33,929 bases of DNA from Candidatus Latescibacterota bacterium (GCA_009691525.1 SICG01000030.1:1-33929), one strand, 5' to 3'; shown: positions 8,604-17,794, counted from the first letter of the stretch. Numbers and translations: made by a program. The notes: generated by a model from the sequence alone, not told the origin.

Positions 8604-10013
8604 ATGTGCGCAGCCCCCATCGCCGATCAAAACGATGCTTCTGCCCGGCCCGGTGAGTTTCCTCCCGTCTTCTTTGCCGAAGCCCGGGCCGCTGCAGCCC
8701 AGCGCCGGCAGGGTTTTGCCTATCGTTTCCCGCGCGACACCCGCCCCCTGGGAGGGAAGTTCAGCGTGGAGGAGAACGCCCGCCGGCTGCTGCGCTATTT
8801 CTACCTGGAGCGCCGGCTCTCCCAGGCCCTGGGCTCGTGGACCCTGGCCCTGCCCGAATTTGAGGTCAAAGTCGAGACTGGCCGCCACCTCTTTTACCAC
8901 ATGGACGCGGCCCACACCCTGCGCCAGCGGCTCAACGAGCAGGAAATGCGGCTGGGCGTTATCGACGAGTACCGCGACCCAGAGATTGACCGCTTCGTCG
9001 AAGAGTTGCTCTGCGCCGCTGATGCTCCCGAATTGCTGGTGGGCGTACATCAGGTGGCCGGCAAGGCCCTGGAGGTGGCGTACCGTCACCATATCGACGA
9101 CACCGCCGCAGTGGCCGACGCCCCCACCCTGCGTATCCTCAAGCGGATCTTGCTCGACTACGAACCCATGTTGGCATGGGCCGAGGACGCCATCGCTGCG
9201 TATTTGGACGGCGGGGTGGACGAGAGCCGGCTCTCGCGCTGGCGCTGGCATTTGCAGCAACTGTTGAACAGCATCGGCGGGGTGAGCGGGGCAGATCTCA
9301 GGACCGAGGCGCCGGCCCCCCTGCGCCATCACCAGCAGCCCTATGTGCGCGGCCAGGCGCCCAAACGCGACAGCCGTTTCACCACCTTCCACCACACCGG
9401 CGACTACGACGTGGGCGACGGCCAGGCCCGCTTCCCCAAGGAATCCTACGAGGGGGCGCGGCTGCGCTTCATCCGCACCCAGCGCGACGAGGTGGACGCC
9501 ATCGAGGCCTTTGGCACCTTCTTGTGGGATATTCGCTTCAAGGATTTCACCGCCGAATACTACCTGGCGCGCATCACCTGGGACGAGGCCAGGCACACCG
9601 AGCTGGGCCACAAGGCGCTGCTGGACGCCGGGTACGATCCCTATGAACTGCCCAACCGGCTCACTGGCTCCACCTGCCGCGGGCCTATGGAGCCAGCCTA
9701 TGCCATGGCCGAGATCAATCTCTTCGGCGAGGTGGGGGTGCTCAAGACCATCAACCACCTCATCGAGCAGGCCCGCAGCCGCAAGGATGCCAGCGTAGTC
9801 CACCTGGCCGATTTTGTGCGTGCCGACGAGCGCACCCATGTGCGCAAAGGGCAGCACATCATCGGGGTGATGACGGATCTAAAGATGCAGGACCTGGAGC
9901 TGAGAACCCGCGAACTCTTCACCGAGTGCCTGGTGAACCTGGGGGCCATCAGCAAGGACATGGACGTGTTTACGGTGTCGCGGGAAGATCTAGAGGAGTT
10001 GGTGGGGGAGTGA
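8604..10013 (+). CDS. Ferritin-like-fold protein, probable diiron
   Basis: RDEVDAIEAFGTFLWD, ARITWDEARHTELGHKALLDAG, EINLFGEVGVLKTINHLIE, FVRADERTHVRKGQHI (repeated E...ExxH-like motifs). GGAGGT ribosome site. Confidence 0.65.
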   Translation: MCAAPIADQNDASARPGEFPPVFFAEARAAAAQRRQGFAYRFPRDTRPLGGKFSVEENARRLLRYFYLERRLSQALGSWTLALPEFEVKVETGRHLFYHMDAAHTLRQRLNEQEMRLGVIDEYRDPEIDRFVEELLCAADAPELLVGVHQVAGKALEVAYRHHIDDTAAVADAPTLRILKRILLDYEPMLAWAEDAIAAYLDGGVDESRLSRWRWHLQQLLNSIGGVSGADLRTEAPAPLRHHQQPYVRGQAPKRDSRFTTFHHTGDYDVGDGQARFPKESYEGARLRFIRTQRDEVDAIEAFGTFLWDIRFKDFTAEYYLARITWDEARHTELGHKALLDAGYDPYELPNRLTGSTCRGPMEPAYAMAEINLFGEVGVLKTINHLIEQARSRKDASVVHLADFVRADERTHVRKGQHIIGVMTDLKMQDLELRTRELFTECLVNLGAISKDMDVFTVSREDLEELVGE

Positions 10014-10022
10014 GGCCCCTCT

Positions 10023-11183
10023 TCAAGCCAGGGTCTGATAGGGCTTCCACGCGGCACCGGTGGCCGCGGCCTGGCGCTCCAACTCGCCCCGCCAACCCAC
10101 AACTTCCCCGGCTTTGATGCGGCCGATGTCGTACGGGGCGTAGCGGTCCTCCAGCGTATCCCCCAGCTTCTGGGTCTGGGCCCAGCGGTCCCAGGCGGTC
10201 TTCATCCATTCGTGCGGCAGGGCCTCGCGCACCGCCGGGTCGAGTTGCCACGCATTGCGCGCGTCCGCCCCGGCTGGCTCCTTCTCCGGGGAGGGCGGCG
10301 ACCACCTCGACCAGCCGATGGACAGGGTGTTGCGCTCGCGCTCGGGAACGGTGTGCCCGGTGTGGATGGTGGCCCCATTGCGAATGAGGGCTTCTCCCGC
10401 CCTGAGCCGAACCGCCACCTGGTCCGGCAAGGGGTCGGTACCGTTCCAGCTCGGGGTATGCGGCACCCCTTGTTCCTTCATCGCTTTGGGGAGCAGCACG
10501 TCGTGCTCAAAGGGGGTGCGCCAGCGCTGATGGCTGTCGGGGATGAGTTCGTGACATTCGTCGTCGACCAGCGCCAGGAACATGCTCACCCCATTCCGCT
10601 CCGCAATCGCCTTGGCGTTGTTGGCGCGGATCTCCTCCCAGCGCTTCCTTTCGACCTCTTCGGTGTAGGCCTCAGGCCCCTCGCCGCGGACCTCGCGCTG
10701 CGCGAAGTAAGGCTCCCCCGTACCCCACCAGGTCACGTCCCGGTGCCAACCGAGGGCATGTTCCTTGGTCTGCGGATTACACCACAGCAGCATGCCGCTC
10801 ATCACCAGGTCCTCGGGCTTGAGCCCACCGCACCAGGAGTCGACGAAGCGCAGCAACTCTTCGGAGCTGTGGAACTGGGCAAAGCTGGGTTCCCCGAAAG
10901 CAGGGTGGATGAGGCCCCGGATCGCCCAGGGATCTTCATCTCCGGTGCGGTGTACGTAGCCCTTCGAGCAGTCTAGCTTGCGGTACCCCTGCTCGCGCGA
11001 ACACGCCTTGGTGACCCGGCGACCCGCCTCGCGGAGAATGGGAATCCATGGGCTGTCGACGAAGTCGTTAATGATGACGAAGCCATGCTCAGCGAGGTGA
11101 GCCAAGCGCTCGGGCGTACACCCGGGCGCCGCATGCTCGGGTTTGGCGTCCGCAAACGCCGGGGCGCGGTAAGAGGTAGACAT
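10023..11183 (-). CDS. PhyH family dioxygenase
   Basis: ERLAHLAEHGFVIINDFVDSPWIPILREAGRR...ALGWHRDVTWWGTG...LRAGEALIRNGATIHTGHTVPERERNTLSIGWSRW; HxD and distal His. Confidence 0.8.
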   Translation of the reverse strand: MSTSYRAPAFADAKPEHAAPGCTPERLAHLAEHGFVIINDFVDSPWIPILREAGRRVTKACSREQGYRKLDCSKGYVHRTGDEDPWAIRGLIHPAFGEPSFAQFHSSEELLRFVDSWCGGLKPEDLVMSGMLLWCNPQTKEHALGWHRDVTWWGTGEPYFAQREVRGEGPEAYTEEVERKRWEEIRANNAKAIAERNGVSMFLALVDDECHELIPDSHQRWRTPFEHDVLLPKAMKEQGVPHTPSWNGTDPLPDQVAVRLRAGEALIRNGATIHTGHTVPERERNTLSIGWSRWSPPSPEKEPAGADARNAWQLDPAVREALPHEWMKTAWDRWAQTQKLGDTLEDRYAPYDIGRIKAGEVVGWRGELERQAAATGAAWKPYQTLA

Positions 11184-11286
11184 CCGCTCAGACTCCGAGG
11201 GTAATGGGGGTAATAACGCCACAGACCCTGCGCCAACGGACCGGAGTTTCGTTCTTATGGCAAAGGGTGGCAAGCGTAGAGGGAAT

Positions 11287-11338
11287 AAAAAAGAAGGCCG
11301 TGAATGCCTCTTCTTTGGCAAGAAGACTCACGACCTTT
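11287..11338 (-). terminator. Rho-independent terminator downstream of tRNA-Glu
   Basis: On the minus strand aaggtcgtga...tcttctt-gcca-aagaaga...ttcacggcctt then TTTTTT. Confidence 0.75.
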
Positions 11339-11394
11339 GAGGTATTCAGAGGGATTGGCATCGGGGCAAGAGCGGTTCAGCCGGAACGAACAAT

Positions 11395-11470
11395 TGGTAG
11401 CCCGTACGGGATTCGAACCCGTGTTGCCGACGTGAGAGGCCGGCGTCCTAGGCCTCTAGACGAACGGGCC
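11395..11470 (-). tRNA. tRNA-Glu (anticodon CTC), CCA encoded
   Basis: Reverse complement GGCCCGTTCGTCTAGAGGCCTAGGACGCCGGCCTCTCACGTCGGCAACACGGGTTCGAATCCCGTACGGGCTACCA folds as a cloverleaf; anticodon loop CTCTCAC. Confidence 0.95.
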
Positions 11471-11524
11471 AAAAGACCAAATATGGAGCCATAAAAATAG
11501 GCCGCCCCTCCTTGGTTGTCAACA

Positions 11525-12391
11525 CTAGAACTGCGCTGCCGGCCAGACCCGCTGGCAGCCCTGTTTCACCCGCTGGGCGATCTCCAGGGCCGGTCGTTGC
11601 CACAGGTCGTGGCAGAACAATTCCACTGCATGCCAGCCGGTGTAGCCGCAAGATTCGATCTTCTGGTACCACTCGTGCAGCGGCAGGGTGCCCTCGCCGG
11701 GGATGACCCGGTCGTTGTTGGCGTTGGTCAGTTCGGGGGCGCAGGGTCGCATGTCGTCGAGGTGGCCGTAGATGATCCGTCCCTTGACCAAGTCCAGGTC
11801 GGAGAGGCGGGAGGGCGAGACCGAGAAGTGAGCGGCGTCGAAGAGAAAGCCCACGTTGGTGCGGCCCGCCAGGTCGAGGACGCGGGCAGCGGTCTGCACC
11901 GAGCGGCACAGGCGGCACCAGTTCATCTCCAGGGCCATGCTGAGGCCGCGCGGGGCGGCTAGATCGGCCAGGTGGGCCACCCGGGCGGCGAAGCGCTCCA
12001 GCGTCTCGGTGTAGGCCCGGTCGCGGGCGGCCAGGCCGGCTTCGCTCTGATCGGGCGCGGTGGGTAATTCAGCCGGGCCGTCTCCCCCAAAAACGATGAG
12101 TGGACAGTGCAGGGCTTCCATGATTTCCAGGGCCTGAATAAATTCTTCCCCATTCTGGCGCTGGGCGTCCTCGGCGGCAAAGGCGTTCACCACATGGCCG
12201 GTGGCCCCCACTGCCTGCAGGCCGGCGGCGTTGACCAGGTCGCGCAACTGAGGGAGGGAGTGAGTCTCCAGGTATTTCTTGGCTTTGCCCAGGTGCAACT
12301 CAAAGGCGCTGAAGCCGGCTTCGGTGTAGGCTTTGAGGTCCTCTTCCATCGGGGCGTTGAGGGTGGTGATTTGGTGCAGGGCGATTTTCAT
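11525..12391 (-). CDS. Sugar phosphate isomerase/epimerase (AP endonuclease 2-like TIM barrel)
   Basis: MKIALHQITTLNAPMEEDLKAYTEAGFSAFELHLGKAKKYLE...LEMNWCRLCRSVQTAARVLDLAGRTNVGFLFDAAHF...GHLDDMRP...VIPGEGTLPLHEWYQKIESCGYTGWHAVELF. Confidence 0.88.
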   Translation of the reverse strand: MKIALHQITTLNAPMEEDLKAYTEAGFSAFELHLGKAKKYLETHSLPQLRDLVNAAGLQAVGATGHVVNAFAAEDAQRQNGEEFIQALEIMEALHCPLIVFGGDGPAELPTAPDQSEAGLAARDRAYTETLERFAARVAHLADLAAPRGLSMALEMNWCRLCRSVQTAARVLDLAGRTNVGFLFDAAHFSVSPSRLSDLDLVKGRIIYGHLDDMRPCAPELTNANNDRVIPGEGTLPLHEWYQKIESCGYTGWHAVELFCHDLWQRPALEIAQRVKQGCQRVWPAAQF

Positions 12392-12444
12392 CGGCTAGCT
12401 CTCCTGAGAGGATACTCCCCATAAACACCGCACCAGGCACTGGC

Positions 12445-12497
12445 CTGTCAAGCGATTGACAGCGCCGGGGCTGGACCTTATCATGCGCACCAGGAGG
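12445..12497 (+). promoter_or_regulatory. Sigma70-type promoter with overlapping palindromic operator candidate, plus ribosome-binding site
   Basis: CTGTCAA-gcga-TTGACAG (12445-12462); -35 TTGACA (12456-12461), 17-bp spacer, -10 TATCAT (12479-12484), AGGAGG at 12492-12497, ATG at 12506. Confidence 0.75.
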
Positions 12498-12505
12498 ATA
12501 GGGTT

Positions 12506-13330
12506 ATGGACGAGAAAGAGCAGTACGAGTTCGACCGGCAGGGTTATATCATAATCCGTCAGTTACTGACCCAGGATGAGGTGGTTGGCTTGGCCCGGGC
12601 GGTGGACGAGTTGGAAGAACACGCCCTGCGCCACGTGCAGTTGCCCCCGCGCAAGAAAAGTGCCTGGGGTGCCGAGTACCACGTCAATACCGAGCGAGGG
12701 TACCACGTGCAGGGGGCCAAGGGAGAGGGCAAGACCCTGATGGTCGAGGACTTCTGGAACGCCGATCCGGCTTTTGACCTCCTGGCCGGCCATGCCCGCA
12801 CCATGCAGTACATCCGCACCGTGGTCCAGGGCCGGATCACCGTCAACAATTCGGAACTGCGCATCCGCTACACCGGCAACCACTCGGGCACCCATATGGG
12901 CGGTCCCCTCGACCACAAGTACCGCTACAGCTTCAACGCCAAGGGCATCGACGCGATGATGGTGCGGATGATCTACTTTGTGCATCCGGTGAGCAACGAG
13001 GAGGGGGCCTTCTGCGTGGTGCCTGGCACCCACAAGACCAACCGGCCCTCCCCCTACGGCAACGACCCGCACACCGAGCCGGGCATGATCGGGCTAGAGG
13101 TGGAGGCCGGCGACGGCATCCTCTTCACCGAGAATCTGCGCCACGGAGGGCTGGTCAATCGCTCGCCGCGCACCCGCAAGACCTTACACGTGGGGTACGG
13201 CCCCTTCTGGATGATGTCACAGAATATCGCCACCATGGACGAGCCGCCGCACCTGACCGCGGCGACCCGCGCCCGCTACAGCCCGGAACAGCTCGACCTG
13301 TTCAGGGCCTGGCCGCCCAGGGAAAAGTGA
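12506..13330 (+). CDS. PhyH family dioxygenase
   Basis: EQYEFDRQGYIIIRQLLTQDEVVGLARAVDELE...VRMIYFVHPVSNEEGAFCVVPGTHK...LEVEAGDGILFTENLRHGGLVNRSPRTRKTLHVGYGPFW. Confidence 0.82.
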   Translation: MDEKEQYEFDRQGYIIIRQLLTQDEVVGLARAVDELEEHALRHVQLPPRKKSAWGAEYHVNTERGYHVQGAKGEGKTLMVEDFWNADPAFDLLAGHARTMQYIRTVVQGRITVNNSELRIRYTGNHSGTHMGGPLDHKYRYSFNAKGIDAMMVRMIYFVHPVSNEEGAFCVVPGTHKTNRPSPYGNDPHTEPGMIGLEVEAGDGILFTENLRHGGLVNRSPRTRKTLHVGYGPFWMMSQNIATMDEPPHLTAATRARYSPEQLDLFRAWPPREK

Positions 13331-13336
13331 GGGAAA

Positions 13337-13921
13337 TCAGGGGAGGGTGAGCAGGTAGCCGATGGTGGCGGCCGTCAGGCCGAAACTGAGGAAGAGCAGC
13401 AGCCAACCCAAGAGGTGGCGCTGGGTGAGTTTGTACCACAGATAGATGCCGCTGAGGGTGAAGAGGATCAGGGAAAGGCTGGCCAGGTCGTAACACACCG
13501 CCCAGAGATCGTAGAGCAGACCGCCCCCATATCCGTGCAGCCGGTGAAAACCGGTCAGGGTGCGGCGCAGGTGTTCTCTGGACTCGGTGATGCGCACGCT
13601 GTCGCCGGCCGCCGAGATCACCGCCTCGTAGGAGGTGCCGGGGCGGAAATACTTGAATTCCCAGCTGCCGTTCTCCTGGTGTTTGGGCGGCTGGCGTTTG
13701 CCCTCCAGGCCGAAGTTTTCCTCCAGGTGGGCGGCGTAGGCCTCGGGCGTCTTCTCGCCCTTGTATTTGAGGTGCAGGTTGCGGGTCTTCTTCTGCGGGT
13801 CGCGGTGCTCCACCAGGACCTCGTGGATCATGACGTAGCCGGTGATGAAATACATCAACACGAAACTGAGCAGGAAAAAGGCGGTGTAGAGGTGGATGCG
13901 GCGGATGGTCTGATAGAGCAT
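13337..13921 (-). CDS. PepSY-TM-like membrane protein
   Basis: MLYQTIRRIHLYTAFFLLSFVLMYFITGYVMIHE...LTGFHRLHGYGGGLLYDLWAVCYDLASLSLILFTLSGIYLWYK; 3' of a two-gene set. Confidence 0.7.
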   Translation of the reverse strand: MLYQTIRRIHLYTAFFLLSFVLMYFITGYVMIHEVLVEHRDPQKKTRNLHLKYKGEKTPEAYAAHLEENFGLEGKRQPPKHQENGSWEFKYFRPGTSYEAVISAAGDSVRITESREHLRRTLTGFHRLHGYGGGLLYDLWAVCYDLASLSLILFTLSGIYLWYKLTQRHLLGWLLLFLSFGLTAATIGYLLTLP

Positions 13922-13923
13922 GG

Positions 13924-14658
13924 TCAGCCCCAGATCCAGATGTAGAGCATGAATAACACCCCCCCGCCGGCCCCGGCGGCTAACAGGATTAGGCCCACCA
14001 GGCGTTCGCTGGTTTTGGCGGTCCACAGGTAAACCCCCGAGACCATCGAGAAGAACACCACCCAGACGCACACTTCCGTATAGATGGCCCAGAAGCGCAT
14101 GAAGCCGGCCCGCGGCATGTTGCCACTGAAGCCGTGTAACGCGCCGATGATGGGCCACAATCCGGTGTTGGTCTCCTCGACCTGCACCAGGTGTACTGGT
14201 TCCCGCAGCGGCGGGAGCACTATTTTGGGCGTTTCCTTTGGGGGAGCTTTTTTTTCGTCGGCCCGGGCCTCGCTTTTCCTGGGCGGTGCAGGAGGGGGGG
14301 AGGCCTGATCATCGGGCGCGGTCCTCAGGGGTTTGGGTGACTGCACCGTGACCTGATATTCCTTGCCCGGTCGGGCCACGGCAAAATGGAAGTAGAGCGA
14401 ATCTGCCGTTTCGGAGCGGTGGGTCTCCCAGGTCAGGGTCCAGCCCACCAGGCCCAGCGTGTCGCGCAAGGCCTCGGCCAGACGCTGGTCGTCGGTGAGG
14501 GCCGGCAGCGCGTTCAGCGAGCGTTGGCGTTCGTTCTTGAGGGTTGCGGCTTTGCCGAAGTGATGGTTGAAATTGAGAGAGCTGATCCCGAAAAGGATCA
14601 GGTAGCTCGAGCAGAGCAGGCCGGTGTAGAGGTGTATTTTGAGCAGGATCGTACGCAT
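13924..14658 (-). CDS. PepSY-TM-like membrane protein with Pro/Lys-rich linker
   Basis: MRTILLKIHLYTGLLCSSYLILFGISSLNFNHHFGK...IGALHGFSGNMPRAGFMRFWAIYTEVCVWVVFFSMVSGVYLWT. Confidence 0.7.
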   Translation of the reverse strand: MRTILLKIHLYTGLLCSSYLILFGISSLNFNHHFGKAATLKNERQRSLNALPALTDDQRLAEALRDTLGLVGWTLTWETHRSETADSLYFHFAVARPGKEYQVTVQSPKPLRTAPDDQASPPPAPPRKSEARADEKKAPPKETPKIVLPPLREPVHLVQVEETNTGLWPIIGALHGFSGNMPRAGFMRFWAIYTEVCVWVVFFSMVSGVYLWTAKTSERLVGLILLAAGAGGGVLFMLYIWIWG

Positions 14659-14709
14659 GGTTACCTGCGGAGAGAGACTAGTCCGAATTTAAGGCCCGAG
14701 GCGAATTTC

Positions 14710-14731
14710 GCAACAGGAGGCCGTCTGTTGC
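14710..14731. promoter_or_regulatory. Inverted repeat in a divergent intergenic region
   Basis: GCAACAG-gaggccgt-CTGTTGC; 7-bp perfect arms between the PepSY gene (-) and the Yip1-like gene (+). Confidence 0.35.
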
Positions 14732-14806
14732 CAGGGTAGCTTGTTCAGGGCCTGCCCGGTGATATATTAGTGGGTCTCATCGTTACCCCATCCGCGGAGG
14801 AGTGCT

Positions 14807-15550
14807 GTGCAAGGTCCTGCTTTCCCCGAAGCCCAAGAATCCCTCGACCTCAAAGGGCGGCTGCTGCGCGTCTTCTACGCCCCGCGCCGCAGCTTTGCGG
14901 CGCTGAGTGAGGATCCCGACTGGCTGGACTGGTTCGTGCCGGTGCTCATCGTCTGCCTGGTAGGGGCGGCCTCGCATTTCCTCACCCGCGACATCGTCTA
15001 CAATCCCGAAGCCCAGCTCATCAAGGACCAGCTACAGGTGCTGAGTGAGGAAAGGCGCCAGGGGTATCTGGGCGATCTGGCCCAGGCGCGGGAAAAGGGC
15101 TGGATGTGGGTGGTGGCCGGCACCTTCAGTTCGCTGGTGCTGGTCAGCGGCATCCTCTGGTTGCTGGCCCGCTTCGTCTTCACCAGCGAAGTCAGTTACC
15201 GCACCATGCTGGTGGTCAAGGGCTACGCCTCGCTGATCATCGCCGTCGAGCGGGTGATGCACACCCTGTTGATCCTGGTCTGGCAGACCCCGGTGGTCCA
15301 GACTGGTCCGGGTTTTCTGGTGCCGGAGACGATGGTCCACAGCTTTGCCGGCCAGACCCTGCTGGCGGTCAGTTTCTTCGACCTGTGGCAGGTGATGGTG
15401 CTGGGCCTGGGCCTGGCTGCTCTAGCCCGGGTGCCGACCAAGAAGGCCGTCTTTGCGGTGCTGGCGCTATGGCTCTTTTTTGTCATGGGAATGGGCATGC
15501 TGGGCAGCCTGGCTCTGGCTGCTGGAACCGGTCAGGTCCCCGCGCAATAA
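14807..15550 (+). CDS. Yip1-domain-like membrane protein
   Basis: LKGRLLRVFYAPRRSFAALSEDPDWLDWFVPVLIVCLVGAASHFL, then multiple TM segments. Confidence 0.65.
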   Translation: MQGPAFPEAQESLDLKGRLLRVFYAPRRSFAALSEDPDWLDWFVPVLIVCLVGAASHFLTRDIVYNPEAQLIKDQLQVLSEERRQGYLGDLAQAREKGWMWVVAGTFSSLVLVSGILWLLARFVFTSEVSYRTMLVVKGYASLIIAVERVMHTLLILVWQTPVVQTGPGFLVPETMVHSFAGQTLLAVSFFDLWQVMVLGLGLAALARVPTKKAVFAVLALWLFFVMGMGMLGSLALAAGTGQVPAQ

Positions 15551-15572
15551 GCCCTTTTCAAGGAGCAATGAG

Positions 15573-16292
15573 GTGAAGAACCATCTCGTCCTGCCCGCGC
15601 TGCTCTTGGGCCTGTGCCTAGTAGGGTCGGCTGTCCTCGTCACCCGCACTTGGAGGGAAAACCAGCAGATCATCAGCGTGGTCGGTTCGGCCAAACAGGA
15701 GATCGTCTCGGACCTGGGTTTTCTGCGCGGCTCGCTCAGTGCCGAAGCCGGTGCCGCCGAGGCGGCGTACCGGCAGCTCCAGCGGCAGAAGCCGGCATTG
15801 TTGGGCTACCTTGCCGGCAAGGGGTTTCCCACCGCTCAGGTTAAACTTTCCCCCATCGCCCAAAATGCGGTGCCCGAATTCGACGAACACGGCCGCGACA
15901 CCGGCAGGGTGCTCAAGTACACCTGCTATCAGCGCTTCGAGATCCAGTCAGCGGAGGTGCGCCTGATCGAGGCGATCTCCCTGGAACTGGCCTCGCTGGT
16001 CGAAAGAGGAGTGTCGGTGATGGTGGAATCTCCCGAATACTTCTATAGCAAGCTGCCCGAACTCAAGGTAGAGATCCAGGCCCGGGCCGCCCAGGACGCC
16101 ATGACCCGGGCCCGCAAGATCGCCGCCGCCGCCGATTGCCAACTGGGGGTGATGCGCACCGCGCGTATGGGGGTGCTGCAGATCACTCCGCGCTACTCGA
16201 CCGTGGTCGCTGATTACGGGGTCAACGACGCGACTTCTATCGAGAAGGAGATCACCGCAGTGGTGCAGGCATCCTTTGCCATTGCCCAGTAG
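15573..16292 (+). CDS. SIMPL-domain protein
   Basis: GTG start after AGGAG; VVGSAKQEIVSDLGFLRGSLSAE...VMVESPEYFYSKLPELKVEIQARAAQDAMTRARKIAAAADCQLGVMRTARMGVLQI. Confidence 0.8.
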   Translation: MKNHLVLPALLLGLCLVGSAVLVTRTWRENQQIISVVGSAKQEIVSDLGFLRGSLSAEAGAAEAAYRQLQRQKPALLGYLAGKGFPTAQVKLSPIAQNAVPEFDEHGRDTGRVLKYTCYQRFEIQSAEVRLIEAISLELASLVERGVSVMVESPEYFYSKLPELKVEIQARAAQDAMTRARKIAAAADCQLGVMRTARMGVLQITPRYSTVVADYGVNDATSIEKEITAVVQASFAIAQ

Positions 16293-16310
16293 CGGGACGA
16301 CAGGTGGGGA

Positions 16311-17450
16311 CTAGGCCCTGGTCAGCTCCGTACCTGACAGCTCTGCCAGCAGCAGGCGCCAGGCGTGGCGCTGGTGCCTCAGTTCGGCCTTGAGTTCGGC
16401 GTAGCGGCGTTTCATCTCCTGTCGGTCCCGGCTGAACTGTTCCTGGAACTGCTCCTTGGCCAGGCGCAATTCCTGCCTGAAGCGATTGAACTCTTCGATG
16501 GCGGCAAGGAACTGGCGATGGGCCTCTTCCAGGCGGGTGCGCCAGGCGTCTGGCTCGGGGGCGTGTTCCAATTGCTGCAGGGCCAGCTTGAGCTGCATGG
16601 AGAGACGGGCTTTTTCGATTTGCACTACCGGGGGCTGGCGCAGCTGGGTAGCCAGACCCACCCAGGCGCAGAGGCGGATTACCCACTTGGTGGGGTCGAA
16701 CTGCCACCAGCGCACCCCATTGCGGTAATCCCACTGGAAGAGATGGTGGTAATTGTGGTAGCCTTCGCCGTAGGTCAACAAGGCGATGAGGCCGTTGTCG
16801 CGGGCGGTGTTGGCGTCGGTGTAGGTCTGGCGGCCCCACATATGGGCCAGGGAGTTGATGAAAAAGGTGAAGTGGTGGTTGAGCACCAGGCGCAGCAGGC
16901 CGGCCAGCAGGAAGGTACCCCACATAGCGCCGTGCCACCAGCCGATGGCCAGCGGCACCGCGACGTTGGTGCCTACGGTCAGGGCGAGATAGTACTTGTT
17001 CTGCCAGAGGACGACAGGGTCGCGCTGCAGGTCCTTGACGTTGGCAAAGTCGTCGGTGTAGATGTTCTGCTTGCGGATGATCCAGCCCATGTGGGAGTGA
17101 AAGAACCCTTTGGGGGCCGAGTAGGGATCGCGGTCGTTGTCGTCGACGAAACGGTGATGCTGGCGGTGGTCGGCGCACCAGTGGAGGATGCTGTTTTGCA
17201 TGGCGCAGGCACCCCACACGGCGTGCCACAGGCGCAGCGACCAGTGGGCCTCGTAGGCCCGGTGGGACCACAGGCGGTGGTAGCCGGCGGTGATGGCCAG
17301 GCCGGTAGCCACCATGAAGAAGGCGAAGACCCCCCACTCGAAGGCGTCGAAGCCGACAGTCAATCCGTACCAGGGCACAAAGATCACGGCTAGCAGCGGG
17401 GTCAGGGTGAGGACGATGAAGTTGGGTTTTTTGATCGGAAGCTTTTCCAT
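16311..17450 (-). CDS. Acyl-CoA/fatty-acid delta-9-type desaturase with C-terminal coiled-coil extension
   Basis: His boxes HRLWSH, HRQHHRFVDDNDRDPYS and HNYHHLFQWDYRNG; charged helical C-terminal region (about 120 aa). Confidence 0.9.
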   Translation of the reverse strand: MEKLPIKKPNFIVLTLTPLLAVIFVPWYGLTVGFDAFEWGVFAFFMVATGLAITAGYHRLWSHRAYEAHWSLRLWHAVWGACAMQNSILHWCADHRQHHRFVDDNDRDPYSAPKGFFHSHMGWIIRKQNIYTDDFANVKDLQRDPVVLWQNKYYLALTVGTNVAVPLAIGWWHGAMWGTFLLAGLLRLVLNHHFTFFINSLAHMWGRQTYTDANTARDNGLIALLTYGEGYHNYHHLFQWDYRNGVRWWQFDPTKWVIRLCAWVGLATQLRQPPVVQIEKARLSMQLKLALQQLEHAPEPDAWRTRLEEAHRQFLAAIEEFNRFRQELRLAKEQFQEQFSRDRQEMKRRYAELKAELRHQRHAWRLLLAELSGTELTRA

Positions 17451-17473
17451 CTGCTATCCTTCTGGTTGTAGGG

Positions 17474-17794
17474 TCACTCCATCACCACCGCAGTGCCGCT
17501 GACGCTGACCATCAGCATACTGCCGGCCTGGCCGATGACCTCGTAATCCAGGTCGACGCCGACCACCGCGTCTGCACCCAGTTGTTTGGCCTGCTCCTCC
17601 ATCTCCTGCATGGCGACCTGGCGAGCGCGGCCGAGTTCCTTTTCGTAGGCTGCCGAGCGGCCGCCGACGATGTCGCGGATGCCGGCAAAAAAGTCGCGGA
17701 AGATATTGGCGCCCATGATGGCTTCGCCGGTGACGATGCCGCGGTAGTCCTTGATGCGCCGGCCCTCAATGCTGGGCGTAGTGGTGAGAATCAT
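17474..17794 (-). CDS. YbjQ/UPF0145 family protein
   Basis: [87 protein letters not shown]. Confidence 0.93.
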   Translation of the reverse strand: MILTTTPSIEGRRIKDYRGIVTGEAIMGANIFRDFFAGIRDIVGGRSAAYEKELGRARQVAMQEMEEQAKQLGADAVVGVDLDYEVIGQAGSMLMVSVSGTAVVME

